The position numbers were made by a program, and so were the translations under genes. Below are positions 44,669 through 53,995 of a DNA stretch of 64,000 bases, in pieces. The notes beneath the pieces were generated by a model, which ran no database searches, had not been told where the DNA came from, and was given only the letters and a program-made list of their open reading frames with translations. How positions within the stretch are numbered: position 1 is the first letter of the stretch; every line of letters begins with the position of its first letter. This DNA is from Gloeothece verrucosa PCC 7822 (GTDB taxonomy: Bacteria > Cyanobacteriota > Cyanobacteriia > Cyanobacteriales > Microcystaceae), in NCBI RefSeq assembly GCF_000147335.1, contig NC_014501.1:2726300-2790299 (forward strand), written 5' to 3'.

Positions 44669-46372
44669 ATGGTTGCCATGAAACCCAGAATAATTGTTTG
44701 CGGTCTAGGTCTGACGGGCTACAAGATCTTCTGCTTGCTCAAACAGCAGGGAGCAGCAGTGACGGGAATTAGTGATCGCGCCGTCGGCGGTGAATATGCT
44801 GATTCAATCGTTATTGGTGAATTACGTTCTGCCAATACTCTAATCAGTGCAGGAATAAAACAAGCTCATACTCTTGTATTAGCCAGCAGCGATGATGCTG
44901 TCAATTTAGCGGTTTTGACCGGGGCGCGGCTGCTTAATCCCCGTATTCGCATCATTAATCGCTTATTTAATCAGACTTTGGGAGAACGCTTGGATCAAAC
45001 CTTACCCGATCATGTCAGTATGAGTGTTTCTGGCCTTGCCGCGCCTATCTTTTCTTTTGCCGCCTTGGGGAATAAAGCCATCGGACAATTACAACTGTAT
45101 AATCAAACCTGGCCCATTCAAGAAATCGTGATCGATGAAGATCATCCTTGGCTAGGGCTAAAATTGAGTGAACTCTGGGATAATCCCGCAAGAATGCTAA
45201 TTTATTATTTGCCGGCTCATGGAGAAATGGATTTAGTCTCGGCGGTGATTAAAGGACAACCGCTTGAAATTGGAGATCATCTCATCGTTGGAACTCAACC
45301 CACTATCCAAGTCAAACGACATTCTTTATTAGCAAAAATCCAAAAAGCCATCGCTAATTTGCAGCAATATCAACATTATGTGCGTCCAGTGGCCTTAGTC
45401 TGTCTTTCCTTAATGCTGATGATCGCCCTAGCCACCTTTACTTATCTGAGTGTGAATTTTAAGATTACAGTAATCGATGCGCTTTATTTTTCCGTTGGTA
45501 TGATTAGCGGGACAGGGGGAAATGAACAAGTAGTAGAATCAGCCCCAGATAGTATTAAACTTTTTACCACCATTATGATGATTGTCGGTGCAGGTGTCAT
45601 CGGCATTTGTTACGCTTTGCTTAACGATTTTATTTTAGGTAGCCGCTTAAAACAGTTTTGGGATGCGGCTAGAGTTCCCACTCGTCATCACCATGTGATC
45701 TGCGGACTTGGGGGTATAGGAATGCAAATTGTGCGGCAACTTCACCATCAAGGTCTTGAAGTAGTGGTGATTGAATCGGATTTACAAAACCGCTTTATCT
45801 ATACTGTGCGTTCCTTGGGTGTACCAGTCATTCAAGAAGATGCCAGACTCCCCGCCACTCTAAAAGCCGCCAATATTGACAAAGCTGCCTCTATTTTAGT
45901 GGTTACCAGTGATGATATGGTAAATGTGGAGATTGCCTTAACCGCCAAAGGAATTTCGCCTCAATTATTGGTAGTCTTGCGGACATCTGATGCTCAATTA
46001 GGTCAATCTTGTCAACAAGTGTTTGAATTTGACACGGTTTTGTGTCCATCCCAATTGGCGACCCATTCTTTTGCGGCAGCCGCTTTAGGAGGGAAAATTT
46101 TAGGCAATGGCATGACAGATAATTTACTCTGGGTAGCTTTAGCAACGATGATTACCCCTAATCATTCTTTTTGTGGAAAAAGCGTTAAAAATGTGGCCAT
46201 GGACACGGATTTTGTGCCTCTATATTTAGAAAGACAGCAAGACACCATTCACAGTTGGAATTTACTAGAGACTTATCTATTACCTGGAGATGTGTTATAT
46301 CTGACTATGCCGGCGACGAAGTTAGATCAGTTATGGCGCATCAGTTCTACTGAAATGATAGCGGCAGGGTAA
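44669..46372 (+). CDS. Ion channel-like protein with two RCK (TrkA-N) domains
   Basis: A 567-residue protein with the order RCK-TM-TM-RCK. The first NAD-binding domain starts IIVCGLGLTGYKIF (7-20), the second VICGLGGIGMQIVRQL (about 343-358). Between them lie two membrane helices (VALVCLSLMLMIALATFTYL and LFTTIMMIVGAGVIGICYAL) around a pore-loop-like stretch ALYFSVGMISGTGGNEQV. The loop lacks the GYG of potassium channels; TGGN stands in its place. Two C-terminal TrkA-C-like parts are also seen. It should sit in the membrane as a ligand-gated ion pathway, selectivity unknown. The ATG could also be three codons later. Confidence 0.85.
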   Translation: MVAMKPRIIVCGLGLTGYKIFCLLKQQGAAVTGISDRAVGGEYADSIVIGELRSANTLISAGIKQAHTLVLASSDDAVNLAVLTGARLLNPRIRIINRLFNQTLGERLDQTLPDHVSMSVSGLAAPIFSFAALGNKAIGQLQLYNQTWPIQEIVIDEDHPWLGLKLSELWDNPARMLIYYLPAHGEMDLVSAVIKGQPLEIGDHLIVGTQPTIQVKRHSLLAKIQKAIANLQQYQHYVRPVALVCLSLMLMIALATFTYLSVNFKITVIDALYFSVGMISGTGGNEQVVESAPDSIKLFTTIMMIVGAGVIGICYALLNDFILGSRLKQFWDAARVPTRHHHVICGLGGIGMQIVRQLHHQGLEVVVIESDLQNRFIYTVRSLGVPVIQEDARLPATLKAANIDKAASILVVTSDDMVNVEIALTAKGISPQLLVVLRTSDAQLGQSCQQVFEFDTVLCPSQLATHSFAAAALGGKILGNGMTDNLLWVALATMITPNHSFCGKSVKNVAMDTDFVPLYLERQQDTIHSWNLLETYLLPGDVLYLTMPATKLDQLWRISSTEMIAAG

Positions 46373-46447
46373 ATGTTTTTATGTCTCAGGAATGAGCTTT
46401 AATAAGTCTTGCTGTTGATAAAATGATCATAAAAAACTGCTAAAACA

Positions 46448-47320
46448 ATGGCAAAATTAAAACAAAGACGTTCTCAAAATATCGACGGAGATTTTTATGT
46501 CGATAGCACCTGTATTGACTGTGATACTTGTCGCTGGATGAGTCAAACAGTATTTAGCCGCATCGATGAACAGTCAGCCGTCTATCATCAACCCGAAAAT
46601 GAATTAGAACGTCAACAAGCGCTACAAGCTTTATTATCCTGTCCCACCGCTTCTATAGGTACAGTAGAAAAACCAAAAGATATTTTAGCCATACAGCAGA
46701 CTTTTCCTATTCCGATAGAAGACAATATCTATCACTGCGGCTACCATTCAGAATCTTCTTATGGTGCAGCCAGTTATTTAATCCAACATCCTGACGGCAA
46801 TATATTAGTGGATTCTCCGCGTTTTACTCCTCCATTAGTCAAACAATTAGAAGCGATGGGAGGAGTCCGTTGGCTGTATTTAACCCATCGAGACGATGTA
46901 GCCGATCATCGCAAGTATCATCAACATTTTAACTGTGAGCGGATTCTACATCAAGATGAAATTAATACTGATACTGAAGATGTAGAAATAAAACTCACAG
47001 GAGTTGAACCCATTGCTTTTCTTTCGGATTGTTTAATTATTCCGGTTCCTGGGCATACTAAAGGACATACCATATTACTTTATAATAACAAATTTTTGTT
47101 TACAGGAGATCATTTAGCTTGGTCAGAATCTCGCCATCAGTTAGCAGGTTTTCGGGATGTCTGTTGGTATTCTTGGCCAGAATTAATTAAATCGACGAAA
47201 AAATTAAAAGCTTACCGCTTTGAGTGGGTATTACCGGGACATGGCAGACGATATCATGCTAATGCTGAAAAAATGCAACAAGCGTTAGATAATGGTATAG
47301 ATTGGATGGAAAAGCCATAA
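46448..47320 (+). CDS. Ferredoxin-like domain fused to an MBL-fold metallohydrolase
   Basis: A 290-residue fusion. The first 75 residues have the cysteine pattern of a 4Fe-4S ferredoxin (CIDCDTCRW, later LLSCPTA). The metallo-beta-lactamase domain follows (about 90-285) with THRDDVADH, VPGHTKGHTILL, FTGDHL and LPGHGRRYH. THRDDVADH replaces the usual HxHxDH, so one metal ligand is changed (second His to Asp), as in some glyoxalase II-like and persulfide dioxygenase-like branches. Redox-coupled hydrolase activity is possible; the substrate is unknown. Confidence 0.83.
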   Translation: MAKLKQRRSQNIDGDFYVDSTCIDCDTCRWMSQTVFSRIDEQSAVYHQPENELERQQALQALLSCPTASIGTVEKPKDILAIQQTFPIPIEDNIYHCGYHSESSYGAASYLIQHPDGNILVDSPRFTPPLVKQLEAMGGVRWLYLTHRDDVADHRKYHQHFNCERILHQDEINTDTEDVEIKLTGVEPIAFLSDCLIIPVPGHTKGHTILLYNNKFLFTGDHLAWSESRHQLAGFRDVCWYSWPELIKSTKKLKAYRFEWVLPGHGRRYHANAEKMQQALDNGIDWMEKP

Positions 47321-47543
47321 ATCCTCCCCATAAAATCAATCTAATTTCGGCTGTTGATTAAAGGTTATTATAAGAATGTTGTCAATAACAGCCTGAAGTC
47401 TTTGAAATGTGATACAACAAAAAATATACAGGAGTTGTTGAAAGTTCAGGGAAGGCTTGGCTGTGATCTTAAGTATGTACACTGACTCCAAAAGTGTAAG
47501 CTAAAATTTTGGGCGGCAAGACAATTAGCAGCGAGGTCAAGAA

Positions 47544-48452
47544 ATGTCTCCAGATTTTTATGAAAAATTAGTCGATAATCTTCACGATGGTGTTTATTAT
47601 GTAGATTTAAAAAAAAATATCACCTATTGGAATCAAGCGGCTGAAAGAATAACAGGTTACACTCGAGAACAAGTTTTAGGTTCTAAATGTTCTGATAATA
47701 TTTTAAGACATATTGATGAGCAAGGAAGAGAACTCTGTATTATCGGTTGTCCTCTGGTACAAACTTTAAGAGATGGAAAAATTCGAGAATTAGATGTATA
47801 TTTACATCATCAAGAAGGATATCGAGTTCCTGTATCTGTGAGAATTGCCCCTATTACTGACGAGCAAGGAGTGATTGTCGGCGCGGTAGAATTATTTTTA
47901 GAAAATTCCTCGAAATTGGCACTTTTAAAAGAGCTTGAGTCTATCAAAGGCGAACTTTTTTTTGATCCCTTAACTCATCTAGGCAACCGAAAGTTAATTC
48001 GCATAGAATTAGAACATAAATTTGAACATCTATACTCTTATTCTATCCCGTTTGGAATTCTTTTTATTGACCTTGATGACTTCAAACAAATTAATGATAA
48101 CTATGGGCATAATATCGGCGATAAAATTTTAATAATGGCGGCTAAAACCCTATCTAATATATTACGTAATATGGATATTGTAGCTCGATGGGGAGGAGAT
48201 GAATTTCTGGTTATCATTCCCAATATAGATTCAAAACATTTAAAAATAATTGCCAATAGAATAAGCTCTTTTATTAAAGAAAGTTGGCTGATTATTAATG
48301 ACAAAAAGGTAGGAATTACTGCCTCGATTGGCGGCACAATGGCTAAGAAAGAAGACACAATAGAATCATTAATAGAACGGGCAGACAGGGAAATGTATAA
48401 AAGTAAAATGCTAGGGCGAAATCGAGTCTCATTGAGTGAAGACCAGATATAA
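47544..48452 (+). CDS. PAS-GGDEF diguanylate cyclase
   Basis: A 302-residue protein. A PAS domain spans about 5-125 (ITYWNQAAERITGYTREQVL), with Cys at 49, 65 and 69 that might take part in sensing. The cyclase domain has GGDEF at 217-221, and RNMD at 208-211 gives the inhibitory RxxD site exactly five residues upstream. It makes c-di-GMP. No membrane segment, so cytosolic. It stands alone with a 220-bp spacer before it. Confidence 0.93.
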   Translation: MSPDFYEKLVDNLHDGVYYVDLKKNITYWNQAAERITGYTREQVLGSKCSDNILRHIDEQGRELCIIGCPLVQTLRDGKIRELDVYLHHQEGYRVPVSVRIAPITDEQGVIVGAVELFLENSSKLALLKELESIKGELFFDPLTHLGNRKLIRIELEHKFEHLYSYSIPFGILFIDLDDFKQINDNYGHNIGDKILIMAAKTLSNILRNMDIVARWGGDEFLVIIPNIDSKHLKIIANRISSFIKESWLIINDKKVGITASIGGTMAKKEDTIESLIERADREMYKSKMLGRNRVSLSEDQI

Positions 48453-48499
48453 TACTAATATACTATTTAGCGACGTTGAATTGTCAGGGTAGGTAAACC

Positions 48500-49099
48500 C
48501 TATTGTCTCAAACTCATGGCGCGATCAATTTGTTGGAATAAGTGATTTAAATCCGAAGAATTATCTAAAACTACATCAGCTAATGCGACTTTTTTTTCAA
48601 TGGGTAACTGATTGTTAATTCTGGCAGTCGCTTGTTCATCAGTTAAATGATCTCGCTCCATTAATCGTTTAATCTGTATGTCAATACAGCAATAAACCAC
48701 CCATATTTCCGTCACTAAATGAGTCAGATTAGCTTCAAATAATAAGGGAATAGCCAGAACTAAACAATCACTTGTGCTTTGTTCAATCTGAGATTCAAAA
48801 CAAGAAATAACATAAGGATGAATCTGATTTTCTAACCAAACTTTCTCATCAATATTATTAAAAATAATTTCTCCTAAAAGCTTACGATTAAGAGACCCAT
48901 CGGCTAACAAAATTTGATTTCCATAGCGAGCCAAAATTGTCTCTAAAATCGGCGAACCGGGTTGAACGGCCTGTCGAGCATAAATATCAGCATCTAATAT
49001 AGGAAGTCCATAAGCATCAGCCAAATAGCGGGAAACCGTAGATTTGCCTGTGGCGATACCACCAGTTAAACCAATTAAACGTCGTCGGGTCTTTGACAT
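48500..49099 (-). CDS. coaE: Dephospho-CoA kinase
   Basis: Phosphorylates dephospho-CoA, the last step of CoA synthesis. The P-loop GLTGGIATGKSTVSRYLADA is at 10-29; LDADIYARQAV, the CoA-site LLFEANL and the lid ERDHLTDEQATARI (with its arginine) follow. The 199-residue length is normal. Isolated. Confidence 0.95.
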   Translation of the reverse strand: MSKTRRRLIGLTGGIATGKSTVSRYLADAYGLPILDADIYARQAVQPGSPILETILARYGNQILLADGSLNRKLLGEIIFNNIDEKVWLENQIHPYVISCFESQIEQSTSDCLVLAIPLLFEANLTHLVTEIWVVYCCIDIQIKRLMERDHLTDEQATARINNQLPIEKKVALADVVLDNSSDLNHLFQQIDRAMSLRQ

Positions 49100-49303
49100 C
49101 TCGTTAACCTTAAATAACTTTTTCTTATTTTAGTAGATAGATGTCATGACTAGCTTAACTCAATCGTCTGAAAATAGATGTAACAATACATCCTTTTTAA
49201 TAATTTTTAGATCAGTTATTAATACCTATTAACAAAAATATTTGCTTTTTAGTCTATAATCTTCGATAAGCTAGAAGTAAAGATCTAACCCCAGGTGTCA
49301 ATC

Positions 49304-49702
49304 ATGAAAGCAACAATTTGTCCTAAGTGTAACAGCACTTTGGAATCACTTATATTTGATAATATAGAAATTGATCGCTGTCGTCAGTGCGCGGGACTCT
49401 GGTTTGACTCCCTTGAAGCTGAAAAACTGAAAGCCATTCAGGGATCTGAAACATTAGATTTAGGTGATCCAGCCGTTAATAGCCGCTTTGATCGAGTTTT
49501 GCAAGAAATTAAATGTCCCAAATGTAGAGGCAAAATGTTGCGAATGTTGGACATTGATCTATATACAATTTGGTATGAAAAATGTACTAAATGTCACGGA
49601 GTGTGGTTAGATGCTGGAGAATTTAAACGTTATAAACAGAATTTCCGACCTCGCGGAGCCATTAACCGCACGCTTTCAGCTTTTCGTCATAAATCGCCTT
49701 AA
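49304..49702 (+). CDS. Double zinc-ribbon protein (zf-TFIIB type)
   Basis: A 132-residue protein made of two similar zinc ribbons: CPKCNSTLESL...CRQCAGLWFDSLEAEKL and CPKCRGKML...CTKCHGVWLDAGEFKRY, each with two CxxC pairs. The C-terminus is basic. The family is a small zinc protein of unknown role, sometimes a nucleic acid-linked or chaperone-like factor. ATG 49304 with AGGTG is preferred to a GTG three codons upstream. Confidence 0.85.
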   Translation: MKATICPKCNSTLESLIFDNIEIDRCRQCAGLWFDSLEAEKLKAIQGSETLDLGDPAVNSRFDRVLQEIKCPKCRGKMLRMLDIDLYTIWYEKCTKCHGVWLDAGEFKRYKQNFRPRGAINRTLSAFRHKSP

Positions 49703-49734
49703 CCGCTCTGGCACAAAGATAGTTATCATAAGGG

Positions 49735-49763
49735 GTAGGATGTGCATCAGCAACGCATCCTAC
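49735..49763. repeat. Hairpin GTAGGATGTG ... CGCATCCTAC
   Basis: A 10-bp stem (one G-T pair) with a 9-base loop. It is a member of the same inverted-repeat type as 57078-57105; both have the form GTAGGxTG ... CGCAxCCTAC. Such elements are widespread in cyanobacterial spacers. It may act as a terminator for the zinc-ribbon gene. Confidence 0.6.
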
Positions 49764-49803
49764 TTCGTATAATTTCTCGCATAATTTAAGGAGGGGTGTA
49801 ATT

Positions 49804-50286
49804 GTGTTAGACGAACAAGCCAAAAAAACCATGTTACGAAAAATCCCACACGGACTCTATATCTGTGGGGTTAAAGATGGAGAAGAATTAAACGGGTTTA
49901 CCGTCAGTTGGGTGATGCAAGCTTCCTTTGAACCCCCATTAATCGTGAATTGTGTACGACGGGATTCAATTTCTCATGAAATGTTGAAAAAAAGTGAAGT
50001 ATTTGCCATTAGTTTTTTAGAAGCCGGGCAAAAAGACTTAGCCGCCAACTTTTTTAAACCTAAAAGACGTGTGGGTAACAAATTTGAGGAAGTAGAATTT
50101 TATGAAGGACAAGAAACCGGCTGTCCGATCATTAAAGACTCATTAGGTTATATCGAGTGTAAAGTCGTAGGGACAGTAGAACAAGGAGACCATACAGTTT
50201 ATGTCGCCCAAGTGATCGGTTCTGGTGTTCATCGTCAGGGAGATCCTCTGTTACTAGAAAGCACAGGTTGGCAATATGGAGGATAA
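49804..50286 (+). CDS. Flavin reductase-like FMN-binding protein
   Basis: A 160-residue split-barrel FMN-binding protein of the flavin reductase (DIM6/NTAB) family. The stretches GLYICGVKDGEELNGFTVSW, PPLIVNCVRRDSISHEMLKK and FAISFLEAGQKDLAANF are the typical core; GVHRQGDPLLLESTGWQYGG ends it. It reduces flavin with NAD(P)H or binds FMN as a partner oxidoreductase. GTG start with AAGGAGG 11 bases upstream. The MIF-like gene follows 44 bp later and may be co-transcribed. Confidence 0.88.
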   Translation: MLDEQAKKTMLRKIPHGLYICGVKDGEELNGFTVSWVMQASFEPPLIVNCVRRDSISHEMLKKSEVFAISFLEAGQKDLAANFFKPKRRVGNKFEEVEFYEGQETGCPIIKDSLGYIECKVVGTVEQGDHTVYVAQVIGSGVHRQGDPLLLESTGWQYGG

Positions 50287-50330
50287 TAAACTAAAAACTA
50301 GAAAATGATAGAATCAAGCAATAAACGTTT

Positions 50331-50684
50331 ATGCCTTTAATTAAAATACAATCTTCTGTAGCCGCACCCGATGAAACAGTGGTTAAAGAGTTACTCAAAA
50401 CCCTCTCATCAAAGTTAGCAAAACATTTCGGAAAACCCGAGTCTTATGTAATGACGGCTTTTGAACCAGGGGTTAAAATGACCTTTGGTGGCACTTTTGA
50501 GCCGGTTTGTTATGTTGAAATTAAAAACATCGGTAAAATGAAACCTGAACAGACAAAAGCCATGAGTCAAGATTTTTCTCAGGAAATTGAAAGCACTCTC
50601 GGTGTTCCTGCAAATCGCACCTATATTGAGTTTGCCGATGCAGTAGGCGCTTTATGGGGTTGGAATGGCTCTACTTTTGGTTAA
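50331..50684 (+). CDS. Macrophage migration inhibitory factor (MIF) family tautomerase
   Basis: A 117-residue protein that after loss of Met has Pro1, the catalytic base of the tautomerase superfamily. The pattern FGGTFEPVCYVEIKNIG, then PANRTYIEF and the end WGWNGSTF matches animal MIF (FGGSSEPCALCSLHSIG, NVGWNNSTF) unusually well; Lys32-equivalent and the C-terminal aromatic region are kept. It should form a trimer. MIF proteins are keto-enol tautomerases; the bacterial role is unknown. The CxxC of animal MIF is absent: only one Cys is kept. Confidence 0.9.
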   Translation: MPLIKIQSSVAAPDETVVKELLKTLSSKLAKHFGKPESYVMTAFEPGVKMTFGGTFEPVCYVEIKNIGKMKPEQTKAMSQDFSQEIESTLGVPANRTYIEFADAVGALWGWNGSTFG

Positions 50685-50809
50685 ACTTTAGGGTAATGCG
50701 GAGAACCACCTCCGCGCCCCATCAAACGGGGAAAGGAAAAATTATTAGATGAATGTTAAAAAAAGTTATTCAACTAACATTTCCTTCGATAATAAATCCG
50801 TATATGCGA

Positions 50810-51850
50810 TTAAGGCATAGCGGTCGTCTTTAGGTCTGAAGAACCTAAATTTTTTATCAATCGAAATCCAATGTGAGTCGTTCCTGTATCTGGAGATTGG
50901 GATTCTCTAGCGGCAGGACGATAGCGGCTACAATAGTTAGGGGCACAGAGATAAGACCCTCCTTTAATGACGTGTTTAGCGATACCGGGTTCTCTGGGAT
51001 CAAAGCTTTCCTCAACAGAAGGCCCTGTAGGATTAACTTGATGAGCTTTGTTATCATGACCAATGCGATACCAGTCTGAAGTCCATTCCCAAACATTGCC
51101 AGTTATATCATACAATCCATAGCCATTAGGTTCAAAAGAACCCACAGGGGCAGTGCCCTTATAACCATCTACTTTAAGATTAAATATAGGGAAAATTCCC
51201 TGCCAAGTATTAGCCTTCTTAGCCGAATATTGATCGCCCCAACTATAAGTTTTATCATCTAATCCACCTCGCGCCGCATATTCCCATTGAGCCTCTGTGG
51301 GTAAAGACAAACCTGCCCATTTAGCATAAGCTTCAACGTCTTCATAAGCGACATGAACCACAGGATAATTGTCTTTTCCTTTAATATCACTTTCAGGGCC
51401 AAAAGGATGTTTCCAGTTAGCGCCGGGTGTCCATTTCCACCAGCTTAAATAACCTATCTGCATAATATCTTTATCCTGCATCTGAAAAACTAACGAACCT
51501 GGCGCTCGTTGCTCGTCTGGCAAGTCGGGAAATTGTACGGGGGAAAGGGGACGCTCTGCTACAGTAAGATAACCCGTCTCCTCGACAAATTTCGCAAATT
51601 CTTGGTTAGTCACTTCATATTTGTCGATGCAAAAACTACTAACCGTAATATCTTCAGCCGCGTGTTCTGAAGGGTAATATTCATTTGAACCTATATTAAA
51701 AGTGCCACCCCGAATAAAAGCCATCCCATCTGGACAACTATTATCGGTTGATGCGGCTTTAACTTCTGTTGCTATGTCAACCCAGAGATACCCAGTTAAT
51801 AAAGCTAAGAAAAATAGGAAAATAAGACGTTTAATAGCAAAGATTTTCAT
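50810..51850 (-). CDS. Formylglycine-generating enzyme (SUMF1 type), exported
   Basis: Oxidises the active-site cysteine of sulfatases to formylglycine, using copper and oxygen. The protein is 346 residues with an N-terminal membrane/signal segment (RLIFLFFLALLTGYLWVDI). The SUMF1 fold shows PTEAQWEYAARGG and DITGNVWEWTSDWY, then GGSYLCAPNYCSRYRPAARE with Cys302 and Cys307. This five-residue spacing equals the catalytic Cys336/Cys341 of human FGE, and these residues are absent in inactive SUMF1-like proteins. The gene lies 116 bp after the sulfatase on the same strand, so it is the dedicated maturase. Confidence 0.93.
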   Translation of the reverse strand: MKIFAIKRLIFLFFLALLTGYLWVDIATEVKAASTDNSCPDGMAFIRGGTFNIGSNEYYPSEHAAEDITVSSFCIDKYEVTNQEFAKFVEETGYLTVAERPLSPVQFPDLPDEQRAPGSLVFQMQDKDIMQIGYLSWWKWTPGANWKHPFGPESDIKGKDNYPVVHVAYEDVEAYAKWAGLSLPTEAQWEYAARGGLDDKTYSWGDQYSAKKANTWQGIFPIFNLKVDGYKGTAPVGSFEPNGYGLYDITGNVWEWTSDWYRIGHDNKAHQVNPTGPSVEESFDPREPGIAKHVIKGGSYLCAPNYCSRYRPAARESQSPDTGTTHIGFRLIKNLGSSDLKTTAMP

Positions 51851-51966
51851 GGTGAGTTAAATAGTTCTGGTCACTGAGGATTACTTAAAAGATCATTCTT
51901 TGGAGTGATCCCCCCCTTATGAAAAAGGAGGAGAATACAATAAGAGATTCTTATCCCAAAAATAAA

Positions 51967-53679
51967 TTAATTGGTTGTTCCTGCCCCGGCTTCTAGATCT
52001 TTCAATAAATCTTCTAGCATCTGATTAATGCTAAATGAAGCAGGCTTTTGTCGGGGAGGATATTCTCTAAAAGTATCTAAGAATTCTTGGGCTACTATTT
52101 GGGCAGGAGCAATGACGAAAGTATGTCGGAAGCGCCAGTCAATGTAATTATTTGACTCTTCTGGGGCTTTTTCAAACGGATCTCGGCGCAGATTGAGAAT
52201 CATAGGAACTCTCAAATTAACATAGGGTTCAGACCAAACCTCAAAGCCTTCTGCTCGCTGCTCACTAAAAATGACTTTCCAATCATCAACCCGGATGGCG
52301 GACGGATAAGCATCGTCGGTTAAATAGACAAACCAACGACGAGGCGAATGGTATTCTTGATCCGTTAGATAAGGCAAGAGATTATAACCATCTAAATGAA
52401 TCTTTTTGAAAGTCTTAATACCGGCGTTGTAACCGTCTTCGCTCTTTAACTGTTCTGCGATATCATCAGGCGCTCCCGCCGCCGCCAAAAGTGTTGGCAA
52501 CCAGTCTTGGTGAGAGATAATTTCGTTAGAGATTTGACCTGCTTCGATATAACCTGGCCAACGAATCATAGCCGGCACACGGAAACCCCCTTCCCAGTTA
52601 GTGTTCTTTTCACCGTGAAAAGGCGTTGTACCACCGTCAGGCCAACTAAACACTTCTGCACCGTTGTCAGTGGTATAGATGACAATCGTATCATCAGTTA
52701 ATCCCTGCTCATCTAGGTAATCAAGCAGTATTCCTACATCTTGATCGTGTTCCTCCATCCCTTCACCATAAATATCATCATATTTTTCTAGGTCAGGATT
52801 ATAGGAATCATCTTTGAGATGGGTAAAGACGTGCATTCGAGTGGTATTAAACCAAACAAAAAATGGCTTGCCCTCTTGCTGGGTTTTGTTGATGAATTCT
52901 AGTGAAGCATCCAGAAATTCATCATCTACCGTTTTCATCCGCTCAATAGTCAGGGGACCGGTGTTACAAATGACTTGGCCTAAGCCGGGTATGTTCTCAT
53001 CTTCGTACTTAGATAGATTTTCCTCTGGGCAAGTTATTTCAGGATTTTCCTGTGTCACATAGTCAAGGGAATAGCTATGAAGAACTCCTCTAGGTCCTAA
53101 TTTTTGCTTAAATATTTCGTTTTTTGGATAGTCTGGGTTTTCTGGTTCTTCTTCAGCATTCAGGTGATAGAGGTTGCCATAAAATTCATCGAAACCATGA
53201 ACAGTAGGCAGAAATTCGTCTAAGTCTCCTAAGTGGTTTTTCCCGAATTGACCAGTAGCATAACCTAGAGGTTTGAGCAACTCGGCGAGTGTTGGGTCTT
53301 CACCACTTAAACCGATGGGAACACCCGGTAAGCCAACTTTAGTCATCCCCGTGCGTCCGGGACTCTGACCCGTGATAAAAGCGGCTCGACCTGCTGTACA
53401 ACTCTGTTCAGCATAAACATCGGTAAAAAGCATCCCTTCTGAGGCGATACGGTCGATATTTGGGGTTTTGTAGCCCATCATGCCTCGATTATAGGCACTG
53501 ATGTTAAACCAACCGACATCATCACCCATAATGACTAGAATATTAGGCTTTTTTGGGCTGATGGTTTGAGCAAGGGCAATATTCCCTATACTCCAGGGAA
53601 AAACATTGACCAGCGCGAAATTGATCGCTAGGGCGATGGTAGCCACTACAGTGACTACTTTTTTGATGAAATGGTTCAT
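51967..53679 (-). CDS. Exported arylsulfatase
   Basis: A 570-residue type I sulfatase with a signal peptide (VVTVVATIALAINFALVNV, cleavage probably near ALAQ). The catalytic site is CTAGRAAFITGQ with Cys94 to be converted to formylglycine, a CxAxR form of the CxPxR motif; metal ligands are seen in PNILVIMGDDVGW (Asp53, Asp54) and TTDNGAE. It hydrolyses sulfate esters, perhaps of polysaccharides, outside the cytosol. It precedes the FGE gene; an AraC regulator is divergent upstream, with an inverted repeat at 53711-53726 just ahead of the start codon. Confidence 0.94.
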   Translation of the reverse strand: MNHFIKKVVTVVATIALAINFALVNVFPWSIGNIALAQTISPKKPNILVIMGDDVGWFNISAYNRGMMGYKTPNIDRIASEGMLFTDVYAEQSCTAGRAAFITGQSPGRTGMTKVGLPGVPIGLSGEDPTLAELLKPLGYATGQFGKNHLGDLDEFLPTVHGFDEFYGNLYHLNAEEEPENPDYPKNEIFKQKLGPRGVLHSYSLDYVTQENPEITCPEENLSKYEDENIPGLGQVICNTGPLTIERMKTVDDEFLDASLEFINKTQQEGKPFFVWFNTTRMHVFTHLKDDSYNPDLEKYDDIYGEGMEEHDQDVGILLDYLDEQGLTDDTIVIYTTDNGAEVFSWPDGGTTPFHGEKNTNWEGGFRVPAMIRWPGYIEAGQISNEIISHQDWLPTLLAAAGAPDDIAEQLKSEDGYNAGIKTFKKIHLDGYNLLPYLTDQEYHSPRRWFVYLTDDAYPSAIRVDDWKVIFSEQRAEGFEVWSEPYVNLRVPMILNLRRDPFEKAPEESNNYIDWRFRHTFVIAPAQIVAQEFLDTFREYPPRQKPASFSINQMLEDLLKDLEAGAGTTN

Positions 53680-53995
53680 ATCTTTTTGACCGTTAAAAAA
53701 AAGCTGTTTAGAGTTGATGTCAACTCGTGATCATTTTGGGCACAATCAGAAAACTACGCCAGTAAACATGAGCTATTAAGCTTTTAAAAAACTCAAAAGC
53801 TGAATTTTAATCAAATAGTCAAGTTATTAAACTTTGACAACCAACATTATGGTATTTTTTCTCAAGAGAGAATATACCAAAATTCCAACTTTTCTAAAGT
53901 TCAAGAATAAAGATAATATATCTTATTTAGGTAAAATAGGCTATATTCACTTTAAATCTCAATTTAAGTTTGTTTTTAAAAGCTATCATCCCAAT
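53680..53995. other. Divergent promoter region of the sulfatase and AraC genes
   Basis: About 316 bp holding the two inverted repeats mentioned above. A frame continuous with the AraC gene runs back to a TTG at 53834, but its residues look like translated AT-rich spacer, so I treat it as noncoding. Confidence 0.5.
53711..53726. promoter_or_regulatory. Inverted repeat before the sulfatase gene
   Basis: GAGTTGA-TG-TCAACTC, a perfect 7-bp inverted repeat with a two-base centre, 32 bp ahead of the sulfatase ATG. A second inverted repeat AGCTTTT...AAAAGCT lies at 53779-53801. One of them may bind the divergent regulator; AraC proteins often prefer direct repeats, so this is uncertain. Confidence 0.4.

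Noticed and set aside
53834..53995. Longer N-terminus of the AraC protein
   Set aside because: The added residues are Lys/Phe/Ile-rich translated spacer with a TTG start and no Shine-Dalgarno.
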